Source of the DNA: Gryganskiella cystojenkinii
Taxonomy: Eukaryota > Mortierellomycota > Mortierellomycetes > Mortierellales > Mortierellaceae
Assembly (NCBI GenBank): GCA_015852425.1
Contig: JAAAIG010000021.1
Coordinates: forward strand, 13,028-77,027
Length of the DNA stretch: 64,000 nucleotides
Reading direction: 5' to 3'
Shown: one piece after another, positions 49,447 to 62,690 of the stretch
How the letters are laid out: every line of letters starts with the position of its first letter
Position numbering within the stretch: the stretch's first letter is position 1
Notes under the pieces: generated by a model
What the model was told of the DNA's origin: nothing
The model's database searches: none
The model's input: the letters and a program-made list of their open reading frames with translations, nothing else
Translations under genes and position numbers: made by a program

Positions 49447-52095
49447 TTAATCTCTCCATTGGAGACCAAGGGAAACAGCGAAGAACGAGTACTCATCCGT
49501 AATCTCGGCAATCTTCTTGTCAATAGGCTTGCCAGCACCATGTCCAGCCTTGGTATCGACACGGATCAACAACGGGTTGTTGGTCAAGGGTCCAGCCGTA
49601 TGTTGCAACTCTGCGATGTACTTGTACGAGTGCAAAGGCACCACACGATCATCGTGACTGGATGTGAACAACGCGACGGGTGGGTAAGGATGTGCCTTGC
49701 TCACGTTATGAAGAGGCGAGTATCCCAACAGGTTCACAAAGTCCTCCTTGTTCTCATCGGGCTTTCCATAATCCGATTGCCAGGCATGACCGATCGTGAA
49801 CTTGTGGAACCGCAACATGTCCAAGACACCGACAGCAGCGATCGCGGCACCAAAAAGCTCGGGGGCCTGGTTCACACTTGCACCGACCAACAATCCACCG
49901 TTTGAGCCTCCGTTGATGGCAATCTTGGACGGGGTCGTGTACTTTTCCTTGATCAGGTGCTTGGCAGCATACTGGAAATCATCAAAGACGTTCTGCTTGT
50001 TCAACAACATACCGGCCTTGTGCCAGTCCTCGCCATACTCTCCACCACCACGGAGGTTCACATAGGCAGTGACACCTTCGAAATGCTGCATGAACACAAT
50101 GTCGGCAGGGAAGAACGAGGCTTGGATTGGGACCGAGAAACCACCGTAACCATAGAGGAAAAGGGGGTTGGTTCCGTCCAGAACAAGACCCTTCTTGTGC
50201 GAGACAAACATCGGGACCTTAGTACCGTCCTTGGACTCGAAAAAGATCTGCTTGGTCTCGAACAGATCGCTGTTAAAGTTCTTGACATCAGATTTCCTGA
50301 AGATGGAGAGACGGTCCTCGAGCTTCTCGGTGGTAAAGTTGTAGCGGTAGATGGTCGAGGGGTTCAAGAACGAAGTAAAGGAGAAAAAGACTTCGTCATC
50401 GACGCGGCGACCGGCGACAGTGCCAATGGTACCGATTGGGATGGGGATCTCGTTCAAAAACGCGCCCGTCGTCAAGTTATGGACGTGAAGAACCGACTTG
50501 ACATCGTGCATGTACTCGACAATCAACTTGTCCTTGTTCACGACCAAAGAATAGCTAAGAACGTCGTCGACTTGAGGGATGATGTCCACAAAGCCATCCT
50601 CGGGCTTGGAGAGGTCGTACCGGACGACCTTGTAACGGGGCGCATCCTTGTTGGTCTGGAAGTAAAAGACGGGACCGTCATTGGTGATACTAAAAATGAT
50701 GGGGGTTATTAAAAGCAGTTTGTTTTTGTTAAATAAACATGGTTGTTACGGGAACAAAACATCAGCTCATCCAAAAATCCTTCATTTTGAAACCCTCAAC
50801 ATACTAGCTGTACTCGGCATCAAAGTTATCAACAACCTTGTTCAAGGGCAAGTCGGCCGAGATCACGTTGTTGACCTGCTCCAAATCGACAAGATAAAAC
50901 TTGTTGGCACGGTCACAATCCTGAGTGATGTCCAAGATGATGTACTTGCCGTCGTCCGAAATGGTGGCGCCGGGGCTGTGCTTAGGGTTGGCGGTGTCGA
51001 GGTAGACAAGGATATCCTCAGACTGAGGAGTTCCAATCTTATGGTAGAAGCTAATCCGTTGAAGAAAGAAAACGATGAGTTTCATTTGAATCGATTTCCA
51101 CTTTCCCAAGTCGAAATCTTGCTGTGTGGAATGGACTAAACAAGATGAGCTTTTCTCCCAGGTGGAGTTTTTTTTCTTTCTTTCTTTCTTTTGTCTCCTG
51201 AAGTGCAAGAGGAAAATAGACATACAGACGCTTGTTGATGTTGGCACCAGTCTCTGTACCAGCCTTGCCATCCTCGATATCAGGCTTCTCGTAGCTCTAT
51301 TAATTGGTTCCCGAATAAAAGGTATTATTATTAGCCCATGAGGTAAGGCCTGTCTACCAATAAAATTGTCAGTCAGCTTTTTTCCCCCTTTTGGCCTGTC
51401 AGCGGTGAACTTACGCCATAGAAGAAACCCTTCTCGTCATCGGTGAAAGAAATGCTGGTGAACTTGGCCCACTCGATCACATCCTCGAGTTTGTTGCCCT
51501 TGCTGTCCTGCAAGTAGATCGTGACCCAGTCCGAACCTGAACGAGCGATCGCATACGCAAAAAGATCGCCCGATTTCGAAAACTTGTACGTGCTCAGCGC
51601 CGCGGTACCATCGGCCTCCAACGTCAGGGGATCCAAGAACACACGGGGCTCTGACGTCAAGCTGTCCTGCTGATACAACACATTTTGAGCCTGAAGGCCA
51701 GAGTTCCGGAAAAAGTAATAAAAGTCTCCACGCTTGAAGGGGGTCATGATACGCTCGTGGTTATACAACTCGGTCAAACTATTAACAAAAGTGACAACGG
51801 GAAAAATTAGTATATTTTCCATGAAGAGGCACAGTTTTTTTTTTTCCAACAACACTCTTGTGCCTCACCGCTCGTTGAACTTTTGACGACTCTCAAATTT
51901 CTTCAAGTGCTCGATCGTAAGAGTATTCTGGGCATCGACATAAGCCTTGGTCTGCTCGGCCTCGGGATCCTCGAGCCAACGGTAAGGGTCAGCAACGGTG
52001 ATGCCATGCTGGGTATAAGTCACATCGCCACGGGGCGCGGCAGGGTAGACATATTGACCATCCTTGGAGGAAAGCTGAGTAGTAGTGTTAACCAT
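49447..52095 (-). CDS. Prolyl oligopeptidase (family S9A)
   Basis: A cytosolic serine peptidase that cuts short peptides after proline. Five exons (52095-51869, 51778-51415, 51296-51226, 51050-50805, 50689-49447) join to 716 residues, the usual family length (about 710). The N-terminal part has the family start DPYRWLEDPEAEQTKAYVDAQ, followed by the seven-bladed propeller that gates the active site. The catalytic hydrolase domain has the Ser in GGSNGGLL, the Asp in SSHDDRVVPLHS and the His in AGHGAGKP, all intact. YGYGGFSVPI and NLRGGGEYGEDWHKAG are conserved. No signal peptide is present. Confidence 0.96.
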
Positions 52096-53538
52096 TCTAG
52101 TGAAAGGGGACGGACGATAAAGTTGTCGACGGGGGAGTAAGAAGAAAGAAGAGGAGGGAGCGGAAAGACGAGAAAATTGAGCGGGACGAAAGCTTGTCTG
52201 AACAGGTTCGTTCTTTAACCGAGAAGGAGGAAGGATGAGAGGACTGAAGAATAATAGAAAAGAAAAGTAAAAAAAGGTGGGGACTTTTTATCCTTTTATT
52301 CAGATCGCGCTTCAAGGGAAGCAAATCGAGATCGGAAACGAAAATCACCTCATGGCCCTTTCCCCAGTTTGTCGCCTTATTGAGTGTTTCTTCGATGACT
52401 TCCAAAAAAGCACATATTGTTATTGTTAAACTGGCTCTGCCTATGAGGGCGAATGGCAGTGCGGGAGTAAATTTCAAAACAAAATGCTCTCGCGAGCTTG
52501 GGCGGGATACAAGACGTTGATTGGGACAAACTGCAGAATCGCACTAGAAAGGAGGTTATGTACCTTTGCGTGTGTCTTGCCTCCTGTGAACAATCGAGAA
52601 TTGCTTATTGGTGAACTATCGGAAGGGGCCATGATCTCGCTGGAATAACCCAACCTCTTTTGTCTTTGTATTCTCTTTTGGCTTTTCCATCTTTCTGTTC
52701 TCCCTTCTACACCCGTGCATTGAACAAGAGGTAACTTTGACTCGATCCTCGAGAGGCTCAACCCCATAAGTTCCTTCTTCTGCCACGGTCGCTATAGAAT
52801 TGCATACTCTAAATCATCCAAGGAAACATATATATGATCCTATGATTTTTGGAGTTGACAGTTTTTTTTTTTTTTTTTTTTTTTGGATCGAAAGAGCAAA
52901 CTGCTGCGTCGCAGAAATGAGCATGGCTCTCAAAAACGTTGTAGAAACAAGCTCTTGGCCTACGGCCCCCGCAGTTTCTAAGTCTAACTTATTCGCCTCA
53001 ATTCTTGCTTGACCGAGGATACCGAAACGGGAACCCACTTCTACAAATTCGGAAGACCATGTTAACATGTACGCCAGACCTCATCCTCTTCCCTTTTTTT
53101 TTTTTTTTTTTTTTGAACACCCGCTCTTTGAAAGATCATCGTTTTCTTACCTTTTTTGCACTCGATCGACCGATCTATTTCAGTACACCATTTGACATGA
53201 ATTAAAACGCGCTTGTCATGGTGCAAGTTAAAGAAACTCTTCGCTAGGACCACATGAGCTGCGATAACTTCGTTCTTGAATTCCTTTTCATGAACTAGGG
53301 TCGCTATCTTGAACGCGAATAATAGGCACCTGCATACTTATGCATGCTGGTAGCGTTGCTGAAAAAAAAAACATCGATAGAAACTGTGATCGTCGTCGCC
53401 CATCAAAGAAACTCGAGAATACCTTGCATAAAGACCATGACCAGGTCGTTACATCGCTCTTTATTTTTTTTAATTTTTTAGTCGCTTTCATTTTCTCATT
53501 CAAAACGATCCCCAGCTTTTCTTTATCAGCCCCCTGAT
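52096..53538. other. 1.4-kb intergenic region
   Basis: The prolyl oligopeptidase promoter lies at its left end. T runs at 52861-52884 and 53095-53114 interrupt it. No coding gene or RNA gene is supported. Confidence 0.45.
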
Positions 53539-54927
53539 TTAGTGAGAAGTTGCAGCACTACCATCCAACTCTGAGGCCACAGCAGAGACCTTGGATTTCA
53601 AGTTGTTGTAGGAGGTATCGATCTCATCGCGATGTTGGACCAAGAAGGGGCGAAGAATCCTAACATAGATCGTGGCGGCACCCTAATTGCAAGAACAAGA
53701 AAAAAAAACAAATCACAAGTGATAGAAAGGTCAATAAAACAAACAGCAAATAACAAGAGATCAAAAATAGGGCTTTGTGACAATCGACACATGAACCCAC
53801 AAGAAATGTCGAGATGAGAGGTGTAATAAGAAACAGTACAGTCAAGAAAAAGAGCAAAAAGAGACGGAAACCACCATGTAGGTATCCTGCCTCTCTAAGC
53901 CTGTCGTAAAGAGTCCTTCTTTTTTGGAAACCGCTGCCTTTGTAAAGAGGAAAAGGTCGAGGAAGAGGAAGGAGTTCTTTGTCTTCGGGTGGTCTGAAAA
54001 CAGCAAATCCGAAAACTCACGTTGAACGAGGGGACCATCAACCAGAGGAGGAACACGGTCTTGAGGAAGAAGTAGAACGGGAACCAGTAGAGCAAAACAT
54101 CTGTGAAAGACTCGAGAATCGACACGAATCCATAGACAGTCCTATGTGTTAAAAAAAAGAGACGAGCAGAGAGAATGGGAAGAGAGCAAGAATGTAAGAA
54201 TCCTTGTTGCCCTCACTTTTTTTACCGTTCTCGTGACAAAAAGAGTTTTATCCTGCGTGTCTTTCTCTCTTCCTGCAAGTCATCTAAAAAAGTGTCTGCT
54301 GAGCCTCATTGAAACTGCCTGGTCTTACCAATAAGTCAGCCTATTTCGTAAGAGAAGTGAAGTAGAGTACGATGAGTTAGATGAAGGAATATGATCGTGA
54401 TTGTGGAACCAAAAAAAAAAGTGCCCAGCTTCCTGGTCTGTGAATCTCGACAATTGTCCGTGCCAACAGAAAATCATTTTGTTAGCGACACCGAAAATTA
54501 CTTTGTCGGGTCGGGTCCTTGGATTTTCCTACTTTTTTTCCTCCCCCCTTTCTCTTCAGTCCAGTTTAGACCATATAGAAGAATGACGAACGCCAGAACG
54601 AAACTCAAGATTGAAAGGGCAAAAGAAAAAAGAAAAAAGAATAGAATAGATGACGCTGGGATGTTTCACTGTTACCATTGCTTATCGTCATCCTTTCCAG
54701 GCGACTCAAGGGCCTTGAAGGAGCGATACGCAGGATAGACGAATCCCAAAAGGTTCGACAACAGTTTGCCAGCAAAGTTGAAAAAGATCAAGGTCGCGAC
54801 CAGAGTACCTCCTCCGAGAGCCAGATAGGTCTTGGGAACACCTGTCGCGGTCTGGAACTGGTTCAATTGTGGGTACTTGCCGAGTTCCTTGTCGAGCTGG
54901 GCGAGGTGGTAGCGGGCTAAGATGGGT

Positions 54928-54968
<41 letters not shown>

Positions 54969-55310
54969 CGAAGGTTTTCAGTGAGTGATTGAACTCTGCA
55001 TAATAGGTACTTGAACCGTGCGTCAGGGGAGCGGTTAGTCGTGTCATCTTTCCTTGCCGTGGTCTCATATTCTAGTCGCACACACACACACACCCAGGCT
55101 CTGGTCGATGGAGCGACAAGAGACTGCTTGCTCGCCATGAGCATTCGACTTGAATGAAAGGACATGGTCCATGAGAAGGTCCATGGTGATCATTTAGGAG
55201 CTTGCGACCACGAGCAGAATGACGTTCTTTTTTCATTTTTTTTCCTACTCCTCGGAGTTTGATGCCAAATGCGATCCTTTTTTTTTACCTTTTGCTTGAA
55301 AATTGTCCAT
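53539..55310 (-). CDS. yop1: Yop1/REEP ER-shaping protein
   Basis: A reticulon-like hairpin protein that bends ER tubules. Five exons (55310-55289, 54916-54676, 54340-54329, 54141-54021, 53682-53539) join to 179 residues; yeast Yop1 has 180. The first coding exon gives only MDNFQAK, and it joins ARYHLAQLDKELGKYPQLNQ in frame. That is the family N terminus, and it decides the start. The third exon is just 12 nt and codes LTYW together with its neighbours, as in the yeast LTYW motif. The core VYPAYRSFKALESP and FVSILESFTDVLLYWFPFYFFLKTVFL are clear. Two hydrophobic hairpins and a soluble C-terminal helix complete the protein. Intron 1 carries an AG/CT repeat just upstream of its acceptor. Confidence 0.95.
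54932..54965. repeat. AG/CT microsatellite in yop1 intron 1
   Basis: About 34 bp of AG repeat on the plus strand, which is CT on the transcribed sense. It ends some 15 bp before the acceptor, so it lies where the polypyrimidine tract should be. Confidence 0.9.
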
Positions 55311-55743
55311 GATTGTGAAAAAAAAAGATATGGATAGGTTGGTGTTGGCGTTTATGAATGAAGAGACGAAGAAAAGAAAGGAAAAAGGAAAAGAAAAGAA
55401 GGAGAACCCAAAACAAAATACAGCCCTGCCTGGATTACTTTCTTTTCCAGGTTTTGCTATCAGTGTGCACAATCCCCTCCCCCCTCGCTTTCATGTGGCC
55501 CAGATTGTTTTTTGTTTTCCACTATTCTGTTAGCGCGGAACGGCAAAGAAAACATGATGCAAACAACAACACAAAGAACGGGCCTAGAAAACAGGGAAAG
55601 AACAAACATGTTCACAGGCTCAAAGTAAAAGTACAAGTTTTTCATATTTTTTGGTGGCAATTTGGAAAGTACAATGAGTGGGGGATTTTACAGGGGGTAT
55701 TAGAGGCTATTAGCTGTGTATGAAGGCGAGTGTAGGTCTTTTT
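55311..55743. other. Intergenic region, yop1 promoter
   Basis: The upstream region of yop1 and the 3' UTR of the F-box gene. Purine-rich on the plus strand (about 55360-55405), so a pyrimidine-rich leader on the sense strand of yop1. Confidence 0.4.
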
Positions 55744-57850
55744 TCAGTCTTGCATCAACATGTTTAACACGACGATATCACCCTTGCTTGTGCCAATCAC
55801 GATCATGTCCTCATCTACATCCATAAACGAGGGTTTGAGACCACATGTTTCTAGGTACTGAGATACTTCATCCACTTGACTCGTCAGAACGATCCCAGTA
55901 TCCTCTTCTTCTTCTTCTTCTTCCACATTCGCTGGCGCAATCTCATCTACTTGTCCTTGTTGCGGCTCGTTTGTGTATTGGCCAGGTGTAGTAGCTGCAT
56001 GGCCTTCCCCTTCCTGTTCCTCTTCCTCTTCCTCCTGTTCTTCTCCTTGTAGTTGCGGTTGCGGCTGTTGTAGTTGTAGTGACGACCCCTCTGAGTTCCA
56101 GCACCGATGTGTCACCGTCGGACACACCCGAATCGTCTCATTCAACGAAGGTCGATCGGCATTCGTCGTCAACACATGAGGGTGTTTCCCACCTATCGCA
56201 ATCGAGGTAATCGTTGCAATCGGTGGGACCTTGGTCCTATGAATCGTCGGCGGTCGTATCAGATTCGGTGGCAACTCCAGTCGGGCATCAATCTTGAACC
56301 GGTCATGGGGTGATTTCCGTAATGGTTCCCATTCCAGATGCAAAAGATGTTTGTCCGTGAGCAAGATCAAGGAGCGGATATGAAAGACACTGCAGTACGA
56401 GTGCAGGGAATCTGAGATCGGTAAAGGGCTAGCTATAAGGACCTCGAGAGTCTCGATCGAGATGATCCGGACAGAGGTGCCGGTCGCGACGACCAACGTA
56501 TTGTTCTGGATGTATATATCTTGCAACTAAACAAAATAGCATAGTCATTGAACAAAACGAGAAAGACGAAGTTTTAAGATGTCCGGTGGTTAGCCCATGA
56601 ATCCTTCACGCTCACGTTATGCCTGAGTGCTGCATATGTCAAAACTTAATGATCGCCTTACAGTCTCTTGTCCAAGGGGTGCTGCTGTCTTGATGACTTG
56701 CCCAGTTGTGAAATCAATAAATTCGATCTCGCAATCGCGTCTGCCTAGAACCAGGTAATTGTCGTCCATGGTCATACAGGCAACATCAGTGGTTGTCGAA
56801 CTATGAATCAGACTCTTGGTTTTTAGGTTCCAAATGCGACAGATTCTATTTTGCCGTTTAGATAAAGCGAACACATTCCAAGTGTTAGCTCGTTGTCATC
56901 AAGTTCCGTCCTTCTCCTGTTCCTCTCTCCTCACATGCAAGAGCTCTTTTCCTTCTGTGCGCCTTGCTAGCTCTCCAAAACGCCCCAGATTGACAAACAT
57001 TTAGCTTAAACAGGGCACAGACACATCTGGTCATCCCTTCCTTGCTCTTCGACAACTTTTTCACGAAAAAATCTGAAATTTTCCAACCAGAAAAAGAAAG
57101 AAAAAAAGAAAGAAAGAAAGAGTAGCAACTTACCCAGACCTCGAGATCGCGGTCATGATCATGTGTTCAGGACTGAAATCCAAGAGTTGAATTGGCCCGA
57201 CGGCAGCCTCAAACAGACCTCGACACTGGAAAGTCGTTGTATCCCAAACAGCGACCTGACCAAACATGTCGCCACTCAACAGCGTGCCCGACTTGATTCT
57301 TAACCGGACAATCGACCCACGGTGGACAGAGAGCGTGAGGATAGACTGGATATGACCGTTGGCCCAGTTCCGGTCGGAGACCATTCGGGTCTTGCATTCT
57401 TGCTTCCAATCCCTGTCCATGGCAACAAGGTTTGTGGTTGTTACTGTCATGTTTTCCTCCTCGTCCCCGTCCTCGTCGTCAATGTCCATGGAGGGGGCGA
57501 CAGTAACGGACGGGACCATAATTGTAGGGGATAAATCTGAAGCAGGGATCCCAAACGGTCGTTCATAATCCAAAAAGATGTTTCGCCATATGGATTGGTC
57601 CATGGTGATCCAGTACCATTTCCGAGAGACCTATTTATACGAGGGGAATGAGTGAGTGTCTTTTCTCAAAATTCGAATGACATGTCAAAAAGAGTCCAAT
57701 GAGAACCGAACAAGCCCTTTGGGCGCAGCGTTCAAATTTTTTTTTTCTTTCTCAGCTCCGTACAAGTTGACATGCAGAGACGTCGCGAATGACCAATTTG
57801 GTGAGGATTTGGAATGCAATCTCGAGAGGGACTCGACTGAGGATATCCAT
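55744..57850 (-). CDS. F-box protein with WD-like propeller
   Basis: A probable substrate receptor of an SCF ubiquitin ligase. Exons 57850-57764, 57630-57134, 56845-56662 and 56526-55744 join to 516 residues. The N terminus is a typical F-box (LSRVPLEIAFQILTKLVIRD, then SRKWYWI across the first intron). From about residue 95 onward, repeated beta-strand units resemble WD repeats but mostly lack clear WD ends. The best are GTLLSGDMFGQVAVWD and SKRQNRICRIWNLKTKSL; GDIVVLNML closes the protein. An acidic Gln/Glu-rich insert (about 390-440) interrupts the last blades. The substrate is unknown. It shares the window with CSN3, which regulates SCF complexes. Confidence 0.8.
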
Positions 57851-58881
57851 TAGTCGAAAGAAAGGAGAAAAAAGCGTCCTTATGACAAAGGAAAGGGAAT
57901 AGGAAAAGGGGCGCAACAAAGATGAGAGTGGTTTATGAAGAGAGAGGGAAAGCAGAGGAAGAAAGAAACCAAAAAAATAAACCACTGGATGAAAAAGAGG
58001 AATTTTTTATTTTTTTTATTACACTTTGGTTGGTGGAGCATTCGCGTTTGCTTGTGCGCCACTGGTGACAACACAGATGATTCAGGAGCAACTGTTTTTT
58101 TTTGTTTGTTTGCTCATCTCGCTTGTCCTCTTTGTCTTGACTTGTCAGCATGATATTGCGTCCGTGTGCATTTTATGTTTTGGAATAGAAATCAGTCGTC
58201 TTTCATCCCTCTACTCTGCACGCCCTTGCCCCCTCTCTTTTTGTCTCCTTGCCATCCCTTGTCCAGGCGGGGCGCATGGTCACCCTTTCGTGTTCTCGTT
58301 TGAGGACCTTTTGTGGCCTGTGTGATTCGTTGTGCCTTGACCTGGCATGAACAATGTCTACCCAACACTTCACCTCCTCCATAAAACGAAGAAAATGTGA
58401 CAAGATGGAGAAGCATGAGAAAAAAAATCTTCCTGGAGTAAGCGGGCACGGAGTATGGGAAGGGGACCGATTTGCTCTACCGACCCGAGAAACTGAAAAA
58501 AAAGAGCTGCCTCACTTCTAGTTTTTTTTTTCAACTTTATTGCAAACCTTCACGCCGACGACGGCGATGATGATGCAAGAGTGCGCAGGGGACACCAACA
58601 ACCAAGACAAAGTGCTCACGAAGGAATGTTGAGCAAAAAAGTAAAAACCCCAAAAGAAAGTCGGATTTCCTCGAATAATAAACGCGGTAAGTCTGTGTAG
58701 AAGCCCTTGACTGCCTAACACCAATTTTTTTTTTTTTTTTTTTTTTTTGGTGGCAAACAGAGCATCCCCGTGTTGGATCATGCATGACCCTTCATTCTTT
58801 CATTCATTCTTCCTTCAGCCTTGACCCTGTCTCCTCTCCTGTTTAATCTTTCTCAATGAGACGCATGGCAATTCTGTCGAA
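57851..58881. other. Divergent intergenic region
   Basis: It lies between the starts of the F-box gene (minus) and the DUF4211 gene (plus). T runs occur at 58006-58019 and 58726-58748. Several short open frames overlap, none with protein features. Confidence 0.45.
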
Positions 58882-61800
58882 ATGACCGACAACAAACCCG
58901 AGTTTCTACATTCTGTAGTGATTCCATTCATTCCCAGCAACAAAACGCAAAGTAAACCGCGTCGACCTTCAACCACTTCTTCTCCTCCTTCTAATACTGC
59001 AGCCACTGCCCTTAAAACCTCGACCCAGCCTTCTGTCTCTTCTTCTTCTTCATCCAAGGATAAAAAAAGAGAAACGCCAAGTACGCCTTCAGCTGCTACT
59101 ACTACTCATACTCCCACGCTTACCCTTATCTCTCGGAAAAGTGCCGTCAAGGCTTCCGTCCGTGCAAAAACAATATCCCCGATAACAACAACGGCCAAGA
59201 CCGCGGCCTTGGCCCCAACCGCAGCCGCAACTCACACAAACATCACTGCAACAGTAGTAACAATACCCAAAGGAAAACAACCATCAATAAAATCCATCCA
59301 ATACCGCCCAGATCTGAACCGGGGACGCTGGCTGTTGGACTGTGTCGAGATCCCAGTCATTATGCTAGGAACCAGGAACCCAAACAAGAGAAAAGCCAAC
59401 GCCAAAGAGAAAGAGAAGGAGAAGCAGGGATCGACGGTCATTAAGAGCGCCAAGAAAGAACAAGACGAATCCGAGATTTCCAGGGCCACGTCAAGACCAA
59501 TTTCGACGTCAATTTTCTCCAGAACAAAACCGATAATTACAAACACCAAAGCAAAATCCGTTGCAGCACCACCACTCTCAACTAGAGTTTTATCGTCGTC
59601 ATCTTCATCGCCATCATCGCCTCGCAAGTCAAGAACCACGACAGTAGCACATACAGCAAGTCCCATCATCAAATCTCGAGTCAAAGGCATCTTTGGCGAT
59701 GATGATGATAATGGTGACGACGGCCATGAAGGCGTCTGCACAAAAAAAGTCGGCGACAACTATGACGATAATGATGTCGGCCCTGCGAGTATGGACAAGC
59801 TGGCGCAATCTCAACAAAGGAAACACCAGGACAGATTACTCTTTGATATCTTTGGAGACGACGATGATGTCACCACCACATCGTCTTTGGTGTCAAAGGG
59901 GCTGGCAAGAGGCGTCGCCACTACCACCAGAAAGACGGCGAAGAAGCGACCTGAACAAGAGTGGAGGCCCTTACGGCAAGAACGGCTCCAGTTTCGATCC
60001 CAAGAACCACTGTTATCACTTTCAAAGCGATCATCATCTACAAAGACCACACCGAGCAAGAAGACAGTGGAACAAAAGGCCAAGCCACCGAGCACAAGGA
60101 TAAGGCTGACAAGACGCGTACTGACGACTCCAACCCCATCCGCTTCCGAAGTATCATCACCAGGCACATCCGAGGACGAAGGTAACCTTGGTACTCGATC
60201 CCTCTCAATGACTGCGAAGCCTCGTCTTCGTGCTTTCAAACAGAACGAGGGATCAAATCTTGACTCGACCGAAAGCATGGCTGAGGCGCATCAACGAATT
60301 GTTCCCTTCAAGCAAATGACCTCCAAACGGACCGTGATGGCTGATGAAGATGACAAGGACGAGGACGATCTGCCGGTGCGACGAAGAAGAATGCCTGCAA
60401 AACGTCGGTTGCCCAGGAGATTTTCCTCAAGCGAGGATGAAGTTCGTGCTGAATTGAAGAATCTGAAGAAAGGTTTGTGTGATCAGATTTGTTTGATTTT
60501 CTGACACGAACAACAAAAAGTGGATGCAAGTTGGATATTTTCGTCCAACAGTCTTTCTTAATTTTGAACCTCCCCTCTGATTTCTAGTGAGAACGAACCT
60601 TCCCAAGCGACGTGAACGACCTCAAAAGAACCAATTCGCAAGGAATCTGGAAAAGCTAAAACGCGCTCGTAAGTCAAATTTTAGTAGTTGAAACAACCGT
60701 GGTTTCGATGGATCGCAGACTTTTTTTTTTTGAGCTAACAGCGTGTTATCTATCATGTGTTAGGTCTCGGTCTCAGCCCTATACAGTCCTCAGACTCTTC
60801 GAGCGCTGGTGATAGCGACCGCGGCGGTGATGACGAGGACGAGGACGGCGACGACGGCAAACTCGAGGACACTATTCAAAATAGCAGCGACCAAGACGAT
60901 ACTAGTTTTATCGTTGAAGATCCGGAAGATGATGAAGACGACCTCAATCAGATCCCAGGTGGGTCTGAAATACAGCCAATTTTCTGCTATGATAGGAAAG
61001 ACCTTTTTTTTTTTAGGTTATACTCGCATGCTAATCGGTCTGTTTTTTTTTTGCCCTCTCCTCTTGCATATTTTTTTAGACGAGTTCCGTCTGAGCACGC
61101 ATCAGAATCTCGAAACGGATTTCAAAGTCTATGTCCAATACCTCCTCAACCTCTCGTTCGACCAGGACTTTGAACGGAATCATGCAAATGGTAAGCGTTC
61201 TCGCTAAAAAAATCTCTATGCACTGTCTCGCGTTTCACTATACTATACAGCGACATTTACTCCCTCGTTCTCCGACAAACCCTTGCACCTCGCACTCTGT
61301 AAACACTATCCTTTTAGATAAATATTTCCGACATTCGATAAACCATGTCATTCGAACTCTGGGATCCTATCAGACGAGCATGACAGTCAGTCAGAAATGG
61401 AGTCATGATTTCAAACGACAGCTCGACTCAAGACCCCACTACTCCAAACGTCGATCTTCGGGACTGATGCGGCCCTGTGATGCCTGTCAGATCTCGAACC
61501 GACCTGCGACGTTTGTAGGAATCCTCTCGGGAGCCAAGTACAACATGCCAAAATCATTGAGAGACATGTCATATTTCGACGAGGACCTCGAAGAGAGCAC
61601 CTCGGATGAAGAGGAAGGAGAGGAAGAAGAGGACAACGACAAGTCCTTCAAGTTCTACCTCGGCAAGTATTGTTGTCAACGCAGGTAATGAGGTGGAAAA
61701 AATTATATGACGGGAGAAAATGGTCCCTTCTTTCATCAGTTGTAGATAATTAATACGAACCCTTTTTTCGTTCTGAATGTGTTGAAACCCCCAGTTTTGT

Positions 61801-62158
61801 CTATCATCAACTTCGACACTGGAATTTCCATTGCGCCACGAAAATTGAGCAGGAAGCAGAGGAAATCCAAGAACGGGAACGATCCAAACAAAAGACCAAG
61901 CACCAATCGTCCCTCGATATTGATACTAACTTTCTCCAGGACAAGTTGGAGGCGTCTGGATTCGTAGATCAGGTAAATTATTCGAAGACTAGCAATATTT
62001 ACTTATGTCTGGACATTTTTTTGGATATAATTTACATCGATTTGTCCTAACCGCTTCTCTTTTTTCATTTTTTTTTTTTTTTATTATTTTAGCTCTGGAA
62101 GCAGCTGAAGGCGATCTTGACCGGTGCTCGAGACCTGGAATCCTCCAAGGACTTTTAG
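58882..62158 (+). CDS. DUF4211-domain protein (CCDC82-like)
   Basis: Seven exons (58882-60472, 60588-60668, 60764-60958, 61080-61190, 61318-61684, 61795-61972, 62093-62158) join to 862 residues. The first 600 residues are Thr/Ser/Lys-rich and disordered with basic and acidic patches, including IFGDDDDNGDDG-type repeats. The conserved C-terminal domain follows: DEFRLSTHQNLETDFKVYVQ, KYFRHSINHV, the Cys pair in RPCDACQISNRPATF, FKFYLGKYCCQRS and FVYHQLRHWNF. This matches the DUF4211 pattern of human CCDC82 and its fungal relatives. A nuclear role is plausible from composition. The molecular function is not established for the family. Confidence 0.82.
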
Positions 62159-62690
62159 GAGAAAACGCAAACTCGACACTTTTCTTAAGAATATCGTATG
62201 TAGTCATCGCCTCCAAATCTCTCTTTTCCATCCAAACTTCTATGCGGAGCAAAATATGTTGACCTTTTCTGATCCTTGGGACTCGACTCCTTCCATTCTG
62301 CAACATCAACCTATCACACACACGTGTATTTTCTTTTCCTTTTTTTTTTTTTTTTTTTTTTTGTTGTCCTTCATTTGTTTGTTTCGAAATTTCTGATGGG
62401 GGAGCAGAGCAAAAGAGAGCAAAAGAGAGCAAAGCGAGAAGTAAAAGAGCTAGTTTCATCTATGGAAAAATCTGAGCTGTGATGCAAAAAAAGGTCGAAA
62501 GGAATGCAGAGATCTTAAACGACGACCGTAAAAAAACGGCAGGCTTGGGTCTGGTTGTTGCAGAACAATAGATCCTTGTATCTTCCTTGAAATTCCAATC
62601 CGTAATCCAGCTTACGATGCTCTTCCTATTCGAATATTCCGTTGTTATTTTGCTTTCTTGAGAGGGATCCGACATTTTGACTATTTTCCT
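62159..62690. other. Convergent 3' region
   Basis: Between the stops of the DUF4211 gene (plus) and the AN1 zinc-finger gene (minus). T run at 62340-62362. No other gene is supported. Confidence 0.4.
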
